The notes beneath the pieces were generated by a model. That model worked only from the letters and a program-made list of their open reading frames with translations, was not told the origin of the DNA and made no database searches. Shown in pieces: positions 53,033-61,964 of a stretch of 64,000 nucleotides of DNA. Positions within the stretch are counted from its first letter, which is position 1, and every line of letters begins with the position of its first letter. Position numbers and translations under genes: made by a program. This stretch comes from Jiulongibacter sp966250325 (lineage in GTDB: Bacteria > Bacteroidota > Bacteroidia > Cytophagales > Spirosomataceae): contig CBINGY010000016.1 in assembly GCA_966250325.1 (NCBI GenBank), forward strand, positions 14,254-78,253, given 5' to 3'.

Positions 53033-54220
53033 ATGAAGTCTCTTCTAAACATGGCTTTCTTTCTGTGTCTCATTTTACAGACCACTGGTTTGTATGCACA
53101 GAAAAGCAGGAGCCAGCTGGAGCAGGAAAAAGCCGAAAATCAGGAGAGAATAGAGCGGGCTCAGCGGGTATTGAATCAGACCAGTACCAAAAAGAAGGCC
53201 ACCTTAGGTCAGATAAAAGCCCTGAACACACAAATAAATAACCAGACCAAGCAGATTCAGTTATTAAATGAAGACCTGGGCTTAATTGAAACGGAAATTG
53301 AGGAACTTGAAAAAGCCAATGCTGCACTGGAAGAGAAGCTTGGGAAACTGAAGAAAGAATACGCAGAAATGCTGTACATAGCCTCCAAATCAAGTGGCAA
53401 ACTGAACAAACTAAGCTTCCTTTTCTCTGCCCGTTCATTCAATGATCTGGTGATGCGTTATAAATACCTGGAACAATACACCGATAACCGTAAAACTCAG
53501 GTAGCTCAGATAAAGACGGTTCAGGCAAATCTCCAGGAGCGAAAAACGGAGCTTTCTTCCAAGCGGCAGAATCAGGTGCTGGTGGTCAAAGAAAAACAGG
53601 TGGAAGCCGGCAAACTCACCCGTTTGAAAACGGAGCAATCACGGGCCGTTTCAGAACTTGCCAGCGAAGAAAAAAAGCTACGAAGCGAAATAGCCGAATC
53701 TAAAAAAGCGGTAAAAAGACTGGATAACCTGATTTCCTCACTGGTATCAAAATCTGCTGCAAAGACCAGTGCCGCTCCCGCAAACGAAGCGGTGGTCAAT
53801 ACCGCCCTTTCCGCATCCTTTGCCAATAACCAGCGAAAACTTCCCTGGCCGGTTCAAAATGGATTTATCTCAGACAAGTTCGGCGTGAAAGATCATCCTG
53901 TTTTGAAAAATATTAAAATTGACAATAACGGTGTAGATATTCAGACCTCACCAAACGCCCGGGTAAGTTCGGTTTTCGGTGGAAAAGTTCTGGATATTTC
54001 GCAAATACCGGGGCTTCATAACGTGGTGGCTATTCAGCATGGCGAGTATTTTACGATCTATGCAAACCTGCAATCGGTCAATGTAAAAATCGGAGATTCG
54101 GTTATCGCCGGCCAGCTGATTGGAATTGCGGGTCAGAAAGAAGGCGATCACGAAATAAATTTTCAGGTATGGCATCAGTTTAATAAGCTAAATCCTGAAA
54201 ACTGGCTGGCCAGAAAATAA
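53033..54220 (+). CDS. EnvC-like murein hydrolase activator (degenerate LytM/M23 protein)
   Basis: A 395-residue periplasmic protein: signal peptide (FFLCLILQTTGLYAQ), a long coiled coil at about 25-245 (QLEQEKAENQERIERAQRVL and similar), an Ala-rich linker, and a C-terminal LytM/M23 domain at 270-395. The metal ligands of active M23 enzymes are lost: NNGVD stands where HxxxD is expected, YANL replaces YAHL, and INFQVW replaces the HxH region. It therefore probably activates an amidase rather than cutting peptidoglycan, as E. coli EnvC does. It ends the TPR/DUF4292 operon, 24 bases before panB. Confidence 0.87.
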   Translation: MKSLLNMAFFLCLILQTTGLYAQKSRSQLEQEKAENQERIERAQRVLNQTSTKKKATLGQIKALNTQINNQTKQIQLLNEDLGLIETEIEELEKANAALEEKLGKLKKEYAEMLYIASKSSGKLNKLSFLFSARSFNDLVMRYKYLEQYTDNRKTQVAQIKTVQANLQERKTELSSKRQNQVLVVKEKQVEAGKLTRLKTEQSRAVSELASEEKKLRSEIAESKKAVKRLDNLISSLVSKSAAKTSAAPANEAVVNTALSASFANNQRKLPWPVQNGFISDKFGVKDHPVLKNIKIDNNGVDIQTSPNARVSSVFGGKVLDISQIPGLHNVVAIQHGEYFTIYANLQSVNVKIGDSVIAGQLIGIAGQKEGDHEINFQVWHQFNKLNPENWLARK

Positions 54221-54244
54221 ATACAAAACCCAAAAGCATCAACC

Positions 54245-55060
54245 ATGTCTGTACATTCAGAAATAAAACGGGTTACTACCAGCGTGCTTCAAAGCATGAA
54301 AAAACAGGGAGAGAAAATTGCCTGCCTCACGGCCTATGACTATTCGATGGCTACTCTGGTAGATGCGGCCGGAGTAGAAGTAATTCTGGTAGGCGACTCA
54401 GCTTCCAATGTGATGGCGGGCCATGAAACCACCCTGCCCATTACGCTTGATCAGATGATCTACCATGCCCAATCGGTAGTAAGAGCTGTAAAAAGAGCAC
54501 TGGTGGTGGTTGATTTACCTTTTGGAACGTATCAGGGAAACAGCACACAGGCACTCAAATCGGCTGTGCGGATCATGAAGGAAGCCGGTGCTCACGCTGT
54601 TAAAATGGAAGGTGGTGCCGAAATTGAAGAATCAATAACCCGGGTACTTAGTGCGGGAATACCCGTGATGGGTCATCTGGGCCTTACTCCGCAGTCGATT
54701 TATAAATTTGGAACTTACACGGTACGAGCCAAAGCCGATGAGGAAGCTGACCTGCTGCGTTCGAATGCTAGACTTCTGACCCAACTGGGCTGCTTTGCCG
54801 TAGTGTTGGAAAAGATTCCTTCGAAACTTGCCGCTGAGGTAACCGAAAGTATAGAAATTCCTACTATCGGGATCGGGGCAGGCAATGGCTGTGACGGCCA
54901 GATACTGGTGATGCATGATATGCTCGGAATCAATAAAGATTTCAGCCCGCGTTTTCTCAGACGCTATGCAGACCTCCATTCGGTGATTTCCGAGGCCTTC
55001 ATCAGGTATATAGAAGATGTGAAAGCCGGCGATTTCCCGAACGAAAAGGAGAGTTACTAA
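54245..55060 (+). CDS. panB: 3-methyl-2-oxobutanoate hydroxymethyltransferase
   Basis: First enzyme of pantothenate synthesis, making ketopantoate from ketoisovalerate and methylene-THF. The 271-residue protein shows LTAYDYSMATLVDAAGVE, LVGDSASNVMAGHETTLP with the Mg-binding Asp, VVVDLPFGTYQG, AGAHAVKMEGG, and GIPVMGHLGLTPQS, all standard. It is only 24 bases after the EnvC-like gene and may be co-transcribed with it. panC is not in the window. Confidence 0.96.
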   Translation: MSVHSEIKRVTTSVLQSMKKQGEKIACLTAYDYSMATLVDAAGVEVILVGDSASNVMAGHETTLPITLDQMIYHAQSVVRAVKRALVVVDLPFGTYQGNSTQALKSAVRIMKEAGAHAVKMEGGAEIEESITRVLSAGIPVMGHLGLTPQSIYKFGTYTVRAKADEEADLLRSNARLLTQLGCFAVVLEKIPSKLAAEVTESIEIPTIGIGAGNGCDGQILVMHDMLGINKDFSPRFLRRYADLHSVISEAFIRYIEDVKAGDFPNEKESY

Positions 55061-55116
55061 ATAATTTGTCTATTTCTGAAATTGATTCTAATTTCACGGG
55101 ATAATCCGCTCATCCT

Positions 55117-57147
55117 GTGACCCTTAAATCGTATCCATTTCTTCGCATAGCTCTCTTTTTCATATCAGGGATAAGCCTGCCATTTCTTTATCCTGTGGCG
55201 GTGTGGGCTATCTTAGTCATCGCTGCCATTGCCTTAGCCTTGTTTCTGGGTGGAAATATTTTGAAGAGTACCCTTTTTTCAGCCACAGGTATGTATGTTG
55301 CATTGATATGTGCCGGGAGTCTGATAGCAAGCTATAAACTCCAGAAAAGTCCACTCCCCTTTCCCGAACAAACTCAGGCCTATACGGTACGTATTAAATC
55401 GGCTACGGAATCCAAACCCAAATCGTACAAGGTAATTGCCGAGGTGATCAGTATTCGTACACCCGATCGCTGGCAAAGTAGCGGATCAGAGGTACTTTTA
55501 TATTTTCAAAAAACAGATGCCCCTCCACCGGTTTACGGAGATGTTTTCCTGATTCATGACGCTCCCAGAGAAATCGAAGGCCCGAAAAATCCATTGGAAT
55601 TTGACTATAAATCCTTTCAGGAAAGAAGAGGAATAAAGACTCACCATTTCCTTAGAGACAGTGATTATGTGCGATTGGGTCACAAACCTGAATACCCATG
55701 GATGAGTGCCATTTATAACTGGAACCGGGCAGCAGGAGAAACACTGAGAGAGCGGATTAGTTCGAGCGATGATGCCGGTATAGCCGAAGCCATGCTTACG
55801 GGCACAAGAGATCACATAGAAACTGAACTCAACACGGCCTATGCCTCCACCGGTAGCGTTCATGTTTTGGCGGTATCAGGAATGCACGTAGGTATCATTC
55901 TCCTTATCTTGCGATTTCTGCTTAAGCCCCTTCGCAATCTTCCTGGCGGCCGGTTTTATTTTGGTATCATTTCCAACCTCATCATCTGGCTCTATGCCGT
56001 ATTTACGGGCCTTTCGCCCAGCGTGGTAAGGGCTACCTTCATGTTCAGTCTGTTTGAAATGGGCTCCATGTTTCACCAAAGAAGAAACAGCATCAATATT
56101 CTGGCGGCTTCGGCGGTTATTCTTTTAATTTTTAAACCTGCTTGGTTATTTGAAGTAGGGTTTCAGCTATCCTATCTGGCTATTTTCGGGATTCTTTTTT
56201 TATACGAGCCATTGAGAAGTCTCTTTGAGCCAAAATACAAACTCATTAAATGGTTCTGGGAAATTACAGTGGTTTCTATCGCGGCTCAAGTGTTTACACT
56301 TCCACTCATTTTGTATTATTTTCATCAGATTCCCAATTATTCACTTCTTAGCAACCCACTTGTGGCTGTAGGAAGCACCCTGGTACTTGGTAGCGGAATT
56401 CCTGCTGTTTTGCTCTCTAAAATTCCATTTCTGGGAGATATGGCGGCATTTATTCTGATCTGGACTCTTAAGATCATGAATTTTTCTGTAAAGTACATTG
56501 CAAATTTACCTCATGCTACTTCTACAGGATTCAGTATTGGGTTAATCGAGGTATTCATGCTCTTTCTGCTTGTTTTTTTGTTGAGTTTCCTGTTTCTGAA
56601 AAAGGAATTCCGATTGCTACCCGTAATTCTCTTTTTATCAGGTTCCTTGTTCATTTATAATATGATTCAGGACCTCGGGCAAATGAAACAAAAAGAAATT
56701 ACCTATCATTTTATACCAAGAGGCAGCGGTATTTCTCTGATTGACTCCAAAGAAGCCCTTTTCCTCTGTGATTCGATCACCGAAATCAATCCCAGAGCCT
56801 ACTCTTTTCACCTGAAAAATTACTACGATGACCGGGGTATCAGAACCTATTCTACTAAGAAACCGGCAGATTCATCTCAGATTTTAGCTTTTGAATTTTC
56901 GGGATCCAGGAATCTCTGGATAAAGGCCAGGAATTACAGACAAATCAAAGAAAGATTTGATCGCGTTATGATTTCAAACAACGCCGTTTGGCAAATTGAC
57001 CGGCAATTTGAAATATTTCCTGATCAGATTATTCTGGACGACACCAATTCCAGAAAAAGAATCAGTTCATTAAAAGCTCAGGCAGACTCCCTGGGAATTG
57101 AGCTCATTGCACTCTACGATACCGGTGGAATTACATTTACCTATTAA
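55117..57147 (+). CDS. ComEC/Rec2-family competence protein, without metallo-beta-lactamase domain
   Basis: Inner-membrane channel for DNA uptake. The 676-residue protein begins with a GTG. It has three N-terminal hydrophobic segments, an OB-like DUF4131 region (VRIKSATESKPKSYKVIAEV), then the Competence domain with HVLAVSGMHVGI and FTGLSPSVVRATFMF and about eight further segments to residue ~510. The C-terminal ~150 residues are soluble and lack HxHxDH metallo-beta-lactamase motifs. This shorter architecture is common in Bacteroidota. Its stop overlaps the convergent adenosyltransferase stop (TTAA at 57144-57147). Confidence 0.9.
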   Translation: MTLKSYPFLRIALFFISGISLPFLYPVAVWAILVIAAIALALFLGGNILKSTLFSATGMYVALICAGSLIASYKLQKSPLPFPEQTQAYTVRIKSATESKPKSYKVIAEVISIRTPDRWQSSGSEVLLYFQKTDAPPPVYGDVFLIHDAPREIEGPKNPLEFDYKSFQERRGIKTHHFLRDSDYVRLGHKPEYPWMSAIYNWNRAAGETLRERISSSDDAGIAEAMLTGTRDHIETELNTAYASTGSVHVLAVSGMHVGIILLILRFLLKPLRNLPGGRFYFGIISNLIIWLYAVFTGLSPSVVRATFMFSLFEMGSMFHQRRNSINILAASAVILLIFKPAWLFEVGFQLSYLAIFGILFLYEPLRSLFEPKYKLIKWFWEITVVSIAAQVFTLPLILYYFHQIPNYSLLSNPLVAVGSTLVLGSGIPAVLLSKIPFLGDMAAFILIWTLKIMNFSVKYIANLPHATSTGFSIGLIEVFMLFLLVFLLSFLFLKKEFRLLPVILFLSGSLFIYNMIQDLGQMKQKEITYHFIPRGSGISLIDSKEALFLCDSITEINPRAYSFHLKNYYDDRGIRTYSTKKPADSSQILAFEFSGSRNLWIKARNYRQIKERFDRVMISNNAVWQIDRQFEIFPDQIILDDTNSRKRISSLKAQADSLGIELIALYDTGGITFTY

Positions 57148-57692
57148 TGCTCCCATTTCTGCTCCTCCACGCCCAGTTCACGAGCCAGCATTCTGGAAAG
57201 AACAAACAGGTAATCTGAAAGGCGGTTAAGTAGTTTCACTACCAGAAAGTCCACGTTCCCCACTTCATCATAAAGCCGGATTACGCACCGCTCTGCCCGC
57301 CGGCACACGGTTCTGGCAATATGTACTTCAGAAACGTGAGGATGCCCACCCGGAAGAATAAAATGTTTTAAAACAGGGAGCTTCCCGTCCATCAGGTCTA
57401 TCTCGCTTTCGAGATCCTGTATGGCTGCTTCGCTTAAAACAGGCAGGTATTTTTTTGATTCTTCATCTTCCACCGCCAGATGCGAGCCAATGGTAAACAA
57501 GGTATCCTGAATTTTCTTCAGGAAAGCCTTTCTTTCCTCCCCGAGGCTATGATCCCGAAGCAAACCCAGCCAGCTATTTAGCTCATCTACCGTACCGTAG
57601 GCCTCTATACGAAGTTCTGCTTTACTCACCCTTTGCCCTCCCAGCAAGGAGGTCTTTCCCTGGTCTCCACTTTTGGTATAAATCTTTGCCAT
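57144..57692 (-). CDS. Cob(I)yrinic acid a,c-diamide adenosyltransferase, PduO type
   Basis: Forms adenosylcobalamin from ATP and reduced corrinoid. The 182-residue protein has the PduO signature at the N-terminus (KIYTKSGDQGKTSLLGG, RIEAYGTVDELNSWLGL) and the Arg-rich motif RTVCRRAERCVIRL used in ATP binding. Length is normal for a single-domain PduO. No B12 riboswitch or cobalamin gene is nearby, and it is likely a salvage enzyme. It faces ComEC tail-to-tail and is divergent from the next gene. Confidence 0.93.
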   Translation of the reverse strand: MAKIYTKSGDQGKTSLLGGQRVSKAELRIEAYGTVDELNSWLGLLRDHSLGEERKAFLKKIQDTLFTIGSHLAVEDEESKKYLPVLSEAAIQDLESEIDLMDGKLPVLKHFILPGGHPHVSEVHIARTVCRRAERCVIRLYDEVGNVDFLVVKLLNRLSDYLFVLSRMLARELGVEEQKWEH

Positions 57693-57755
57693 TTCCTGCC
57701 CGAAGCAATGTATTTTTGTGCCAAATTAATACGTTGCGATAACGCAATTCCCTTT

Positions 57756-58253
57756 ATGACGAATTTCTTTTTCAAATCCTGGAGAATCGTGTCTTTTGGT
57801 TTTGTTCTGATCATCCTGATGTTTTGCTACGTTCAGCTTCCGGAGAGCGTGGCGGTTATTCACAATGATCTGGGTAAACCGATTGGTTTCATGGACAAGC
57901 AAAATTTCTTTTATCTGGCAGTGGCCGTAATTCTGGGCATAAATGTACTTTTTGGCCTGCTGAAAGGAAAAGCACTCGGCCTCAATTATGAACAGCTTTC
58001 ATTAAAAAGTCAGTGGGTGGCCAAATCGGGTCAATTGAAAGATCTGCTTACCGGCTGGGCCGATGTATTCCCGGCTGTAATTAATACCTATCTCGTCTTT
58101 GTCTTGTTTGGTTTATATACTACCAACCGCGATGTATCCCAAAATCTGGACCGAGACTATGGCTGGTTCCTTATTCTGGGAGCTGTGCTTGTTTTGGTAC
58201 TGGTATTTTACCTGCCGCTCAGAATTCTTTTTACCAGCCCAAAACCCGAGTAA
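57756..58253 (+). CDS. Small multi-span membrane protein, unknown
   Basis: A 165-residue protein starting at the ATG at 57756; the open frame further upstream is antisense to the adenosyltransferase gene and is rejected. Four hydrophobic segments are seen at about 12-28, 48-67, 97-116 and 130-152, the last followed by PLRILFTSPK. I do not recognise a family. Its TAA is immediately followed by the ATG of queA (58251-58256), so the two are almost certainly one operon, though a functional link to queuosine synthesis is not evident. Confidence 0.75.
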   Translation: MTNFFFKSWRIVSFGFVLIILMFCYVQLPESVAVIHNDLGKPIGFMDKQNFFYLAVAVILGINVLFGLLKGKALGLNYEQLSLKSQWVAKSGQLKDLLTGWADVFPAVINTYLVFVLFGLYTTNRDVSQNLDRDYGWFLILGAVLVLVLVFYLPLRILFTSPKPE

Positions 58254-59468
58254 ATGATACCTGAAGGTATTGACATTAACGGGTATTTCTATGAACTTCC
58301 TGATGAGCGAATTGCGAAATATCCGGTAGAACCCAGAGATTCTTCCCGGCTTCTGATCAGCAAAAAAGGCCAGACAGAATCTGTCACCTTCCGTCAGCTG
58401 GGAGAATATTTACCCGTGGATGCACATCTGGTATTTAACAATACCCGGGTGATTCCTGCCCGTTTATTTTTCAAAAAAGAGAGCGGTGCAGTCATAGAAA
58501 TCTTCCTGCTCAATCCCGTTTCACACCAGGGCATCATATCACAGGCCATGGAATCACATGATCGTGTAGTGTGGGAATGCATGGTGGGTAATAAGAAAAA
58601 ATGGAAAACTGAAGAAGTTACCGCCCAGGTAGGAGACACCTCCAAATCGGTAATTTTACGGGCCCGCTGGGCAGACCGTAACCTCAATCATATTGAACTG
58701 AGTTGGGATCATAATGACTTTAGCTTTGCAGAACTAGTTCGACTGGCGGGTCAAATGCCATTGCCTCCGTATCTGAACAGAGAAACTGAAACGAAAGATA
58801 AAGAGACCTACCAGACCGTATATGCCAAAGCAGATGGAGCGGTAGCCGCACCTACAGCAGGTCTGCATTTCACCGCCGAGGTTTTTGAAGATTTAAAAAA
58901 ACGGGGCATCGGCCATACAGAAATTACACTGCATGTGGGAGCGGGCACGTTTCAACCAGTAAAAGTTCAGAATGCACTGGAACATCATATGCATTCAGAG
59001 CAGATCGTATTTTCGCGGGAAGAACTCGAAGATCTATTGAGGGCTTCCTCAAAACAAATTATTCCTGTAGGCACCACTTCCATGCGTAGTCTGGAGAGCC
59101 TTTATTGGTACGGGGTAAAACTGATCAAAGACGGAGAAGACTCCCCTTTTGAAATCGAAAAACTATACCCCTATCAATGGTATGAGTCTGATCTCCCCGA
59201 TTTCAGACAAGTGCTCATGAAAATACTTGATCTTATGCAAAAATCGAATAGAGAGGTATTAACCGGTAATACCGGAATCTACATTTTCCCGGGTTATTCA
59301 TTTAAGGTCTGTAAGGGAATCATAACTAATTTTCATCAACCCAAATCCACTCTACTGCTTCTCATATCAGCATTAATAGGAGACAAATGGAAAGAACTCT
59401 ATGATTTTGCTCTCAGGAATGACTACAGGTTTTTAAGTTATGGTGATTCAAGTCTGCTTATTCCTTAA
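58254..59468 (+). CDS. queA: S-adenosylmethionine:tRNA ribosyltransferase-isomerase
   Basis: Transfers and rearranges the ribose of SAM onto 7-aminomethyl-7-deazaguanine in tRNA, giving epoxyqueuosine. The 404-residue protein has YELPDERIAKYPVEPRDSSRLL, HLVFNNTRVIPARLFF, GQMPLPPYLNRE, AAPTAGLHFT and LHVGAGTFQPV, and a C-terminal FHQPKSTLLLLISAL. It is somewhat longer than the usual ~345 residues because of an insertion near 265-310, a pattern found in Bacteroidota relatives. It abuts the membrane-protein gene and converges with lacI (TTAA overlap at 59465-59468). Confidence 0.95.
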   Translation: MIPEGIDINGYFYELPDERIAKYPVEPRDSSRLLISKKGQTESVTFRQLGEYLPVDAHLVFNNTRVIPARLFFKKESGAVIEIFLLNPVSHQGIISQAMESHDRVVWECMVGNKKKWKTEEVTAQVGDTSKSVILRARWADRNLNHIELSWDHNDFSFAELVRLAGQMPLPPYLNRETETKDKETYQTVYAKADGAVAAPTAGLHFTAEVFEDLKKRGIGHTEITLHVGAGTFQPVKVQNALEHHMHSEQIVFSREELEDLLRASSKQIIPVGTTSMRSLESLYWYGVKLIKDGEDSPFEIEKLYPYQWYESDLPDFRQVLMKILDLMQKSNREVLTGNTGIYIFPGYSFKVCKGIITNFHQPKSTLLLLISALIGDKWKELYDFALRNDYRFLSYGDSSLLIP

Positions 59469-60469
59469 GAAGATTCTCGCAAAATGAGTTTATAGTCAAG
59501 CACAATCTGTTCCTGTTTCAGATCCTCCAGGCCGTTCAAATGGCGGATGAGATTTTTTGCGGCCACCTCGCCAACTTCTTTGGCCGGATAATAAACGGTA
59601 GAAATATTGGGTTTAACCAGCGTGGTGATAGGATCATTATTGAACCCGATTATGGCCATATCCTGAGGAATGCGGATTCCGGCATGTAAAAGTTTCACCA
59701 TCGCAGAAGCCGCAGCGGTATCATTGGAAAAAAAGAGGGCATCGGGGCGACTTTCATGCCCCAGAATTTCCTCCACTACTTTTTCCGATCGGGATAAATG
59801 AATGGCATCTGTAATCAAATGCCCGTTTTCTGAAATCCGGTGTTCTTTGAGAGCTCTCAGATATCCCAGGTAACGATCCTGATAGACACTGGCCTCCAGA
59901 TCACCCGTAATGTGCCAGATTTTTCTGCGACCGCGTTCAATTAAATGGCAGGTGGCCTCGTATCCTGCCTTTTCGTTATCAATGACAATACTCTGTGTTC
60001 CGGAAAGATTCAGGGTACGATCAAAAAACACGGTAGGTATTTTCTTCTTGAAAAACTTGTCAAAAACCCGGGTTTCTTTGCGGGCTACGGTGGCCGAAAC
60101 CAGCAAACCATCTACACGGCTGTTGAAAAGCGTTTCTGCATTGGCCTTTTCTTTATTTTCAGATTCAAGCGACTGCGTAATGATGAGGTTATAACCCGCT
60201 TCGTTGGCGACCTTTTCCATTCCTGCGAGCACTGTGGCCAAAAAAACCGAGTCGAGCTTGGGAACCAGGACTCCAAGCGTCATGGTAGCCTGCATTCTGA
60301 GATTGCGGGCAAAAAGATTCATCTGGTATCCCATGGCATTGGCTACCGCATGAATTTTGTTTTTTGTTTTCTGATTTATGGCTGGGTGATCATTCAAAGC
60401 TCGGCTTACAGTGGACGGAGAAATCTTTAATTCACTGGCGATATCGTAAATGGTCACTTCCTTTTCCAT
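59465..60469 (-). CDS. LacI-family transcriptional regulator
   Basis: A 334-residue repressor-type protein with an N-terminal helix-turn-helix (TIYDIASELKISPSTVSRAL, then DHPAINQKTK hinge) and a periplasmic-binding-protein-like sensor domain (GVLVPKLDSVFLATVLAGME, IVIDNEKAGYEATCHL, PDALFFSNDTAAASAM). It is divergent from uxuA with a 241-base gap that holds a LacI-like operator at 60533-60546. It most likely controls uxuA, the GH67 gene and itself, with a uronate or xylan-derived sugar as effector. That is inference from position; the sensor specificity cannot be read. Confidence 0.93.
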   Translation of the reverse strand: MEKEVTIYDIASELKISPSTVSRALNDHPAINQKTKNKIHAVANAMGYQMNLFARNLRMQATMTLGVLVPKLDSVFLATVLAGMEKVANEAGYNLIITQSLESENKEKANAETLFNSRVDGLLVSATVARKETRVFDKFFKKKIPTVFFDRTLNLSGTQSIVIDNEKAGYEATCHLIERGRRKIWHITGDLEASVYQDRYLGYLRALKEHRISENGHLITDAIHLSRSEKVVEEILGHESRPDALFFSNDTAAASAMVKLLHAGIRIPQDMAIIGFNNDPITTLVKPNISTVYYPAKEVGEVAAKNLIRHLNGLEDLKQEQIVLDYKLILRESS

Positions 60470-60532
60470 TGAATAGCAGCTTGAAGGGTTACGGTGCGAA
60501 AGATAGAAAGATTGTTTGATTTATAATTCAAA

Positions 60533-60546
60533 TGCAATCGGTTGAA
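60533..60546. promoter_or_regulatory. LacI-family-like operator between the regulator and uxuA
   Basis: TGCAATCGGTTGAA contains the AAnCGnTT core and fits TGnAAnCGnTTnCA at 11 of 12 defined positions. It lies 63 bases upstream of the regulator ATG and about 165 bases before uxuA. A TTAGTTTG at 60555-60562 could be a uxuA -7 box with the operator overlapping its upstream region, a repressor arrangement. Confidence 0.5.
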
Positions 60547-60710
60547 AAGAATTTTTAGTTTGTAAATTGCGGAGGAAATCAGATTCATCGAATCAGGCAT
60601 TCTGAATTACGGCATTGGTCTATCAGAATTTCAGCAATGGCAGATGAATTCGTTTTCGCCAGTCAGAAGTTTTTATTTTCACGAAACCAATTTAACCTTT
60701 CAACCCTCCT

Positions 60711-61910
60711 ATGAAACACACCATGCGTTGGTATGGCCCCAAAGACGGGGTTTCTTTGATGGACATTCGCCAGGCCGGATGTACAGGAGTTGTAACTTCA
60801 CTACACCAAATTCCGGTAGGACAGGTTTGGACAAAAGCCGATATCCGGGAACGCATCGATATCATTGAGAAAGACAATGATACATTTACTCCGCTTACCT
60901 GGGATGTGGTGGAAAGCCTGCCAGTTCACGAAGACATAAAAAAAGGGATTTCCAGCAGAGATCAATACATTGAAAACTACAAGGTATCGCTGAGAAATCT
61001 GGCTGCCTGCGGGGTTACTACTGTCTGTTACAATTTCATGCCCGTGCTCGACTGGAGTCGTACTCAGCTGGCCCATCAAATGCCCGACGGATCGTACGCT
61101 CTGCGGTTTGTTTATGTAGATTTTATAGCCTTTGATCTGTTTATTCTGAAAAGACCAGGGGCAGAAAAAGACTACGATGAAGATCTGATAAAGCAAGCCA
61201 AAGCACATTTTGAAGCCATGACTGAGGAAGATAAACTCAAACTCAAAGGAGCCATGCTTCAGGGTTTACCAGGCTCAGACGATGCCTTTGAGCTTTCTGA
61301 ATTTCAAAAATTGCTGGATTCTTATCAGCACATCGGAGATAAAGAATTACGGGAAAACCTGTATTACTTCATTCAGCAGGTAGGGCCGGTTGCCAAAGAG
61401 GTTGGAGTTAATATGTGCATCCATCCCGATGATCCTCCGAGACCGCTGATTGGCCTCCCGCGGGTATTCTCAACCGAAAGTGATGTGGAACAATTAATGG
61501 CAGCGTATGATGATCCGGCAAACGGCCTTACGTTTTGTACCGGCTCGTTTGGTGTACGGGCAGACAATGATCTGGTAAGCATCATTAAACGATTTGGCCA
61601 CAGAATTCATTTTATCCACCTCAGAACCACCCGCAGAGAAGGTGAGCCCTGGGTGTTTCATGAAGCCGCTCACATGGATGGTGACGTAGATTTCTATGAG
61701 GTAGTAAAGGCCCTGCTGGAAGAAGAAATGAGCCGGTCAAAATCGGGAAATAAGGTGAAAATTATCCCAATGAGGCCCGATCACGGTCATCATCTGTGGT
61801 GCGATATGAATAATAAATACTATCCCGGCTACAGTTTTGTAGGCCGACTGAAAGGGCTTGCCGAGCTTCGCGGGATGGAGATTGCTATAAGGCGTCAATT
61901 AGAAAAATGA
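60711..61910 (+). CDS. uxuA: Mannonate dehydratase
   Basis: Dehydrates D-mannonate to 2-keto-3-deoxygluconate in the glucuronate pathway. The 399-residue protein has the UxuA TIM-barrel signatures: MRWYGPKDGVSLMDIRQAG, CTGVVTSLHQIPVGQVW, NYKVSLRNLAACGVTTVCYN, CIHPDDPPRPLIGLPRV, RFGHRIHFIHLRTTRREGEP (metal His/Cys/Asp sites), and MRPDHGHHLWCDM. It is divergent from the LacI regulator and followed by GH67. The uxuB and kdg genes are not in the window. Confidence 0.96.
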   Translation: MKHTMRWYGPKDGVSLMDIRQAGCTGVVTSLHQIPVGQVWTKADIRERIDIIEKDNDTFTPLTWDVVESLPVHEDIKKGISSRDQYIENYKVSLRNLAACGVTTVCYNFMPVLDWSRTQLAHQMPDGSYALRFVYVDFIAFDLFILKRPGAEKDYDEDLIKQAKAHFEAMTEEDKLKLKGAMLQGLPGSDDAFELSEFQKLLDSYQHIGDKELRENLYYFIQQVGPVAKEVGVNMCIHPDDPPRPLIGLPRVFSTESDVEQLMAAYDDPANGLTFCTGSFGVRADNDLVSIIKRFGHRIHFIHLRTTRREGEPWVFHEAAHMDGDVDFYEVVKALLEEEMSRSKSGNKVKIIPMRPDHGHHLWCDMNNKYYPGYSFVGRLKGLAELRGMEIAIRRQLEK

Positions 61911-61923
61911 ACCCCACTCTCAG

Positions 61924-61949
61924 TCCCTCCCCGAAAGAGAGGGATTTTT
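61924..61949 (+). terminator. Hairpin between uxuA and the GH67 gene
   Basis: TCCCTC (61924-61929) pairs with GAGGGA (61939-61944) and is followed by five T residues. The stem is only 6 bp, so it may be a partial terminator that lowers expression of the downstream gene relative to uxuA. Confidence 0.5.
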
Positions 61950-61964
61950 AACGTTCAAATTGCG

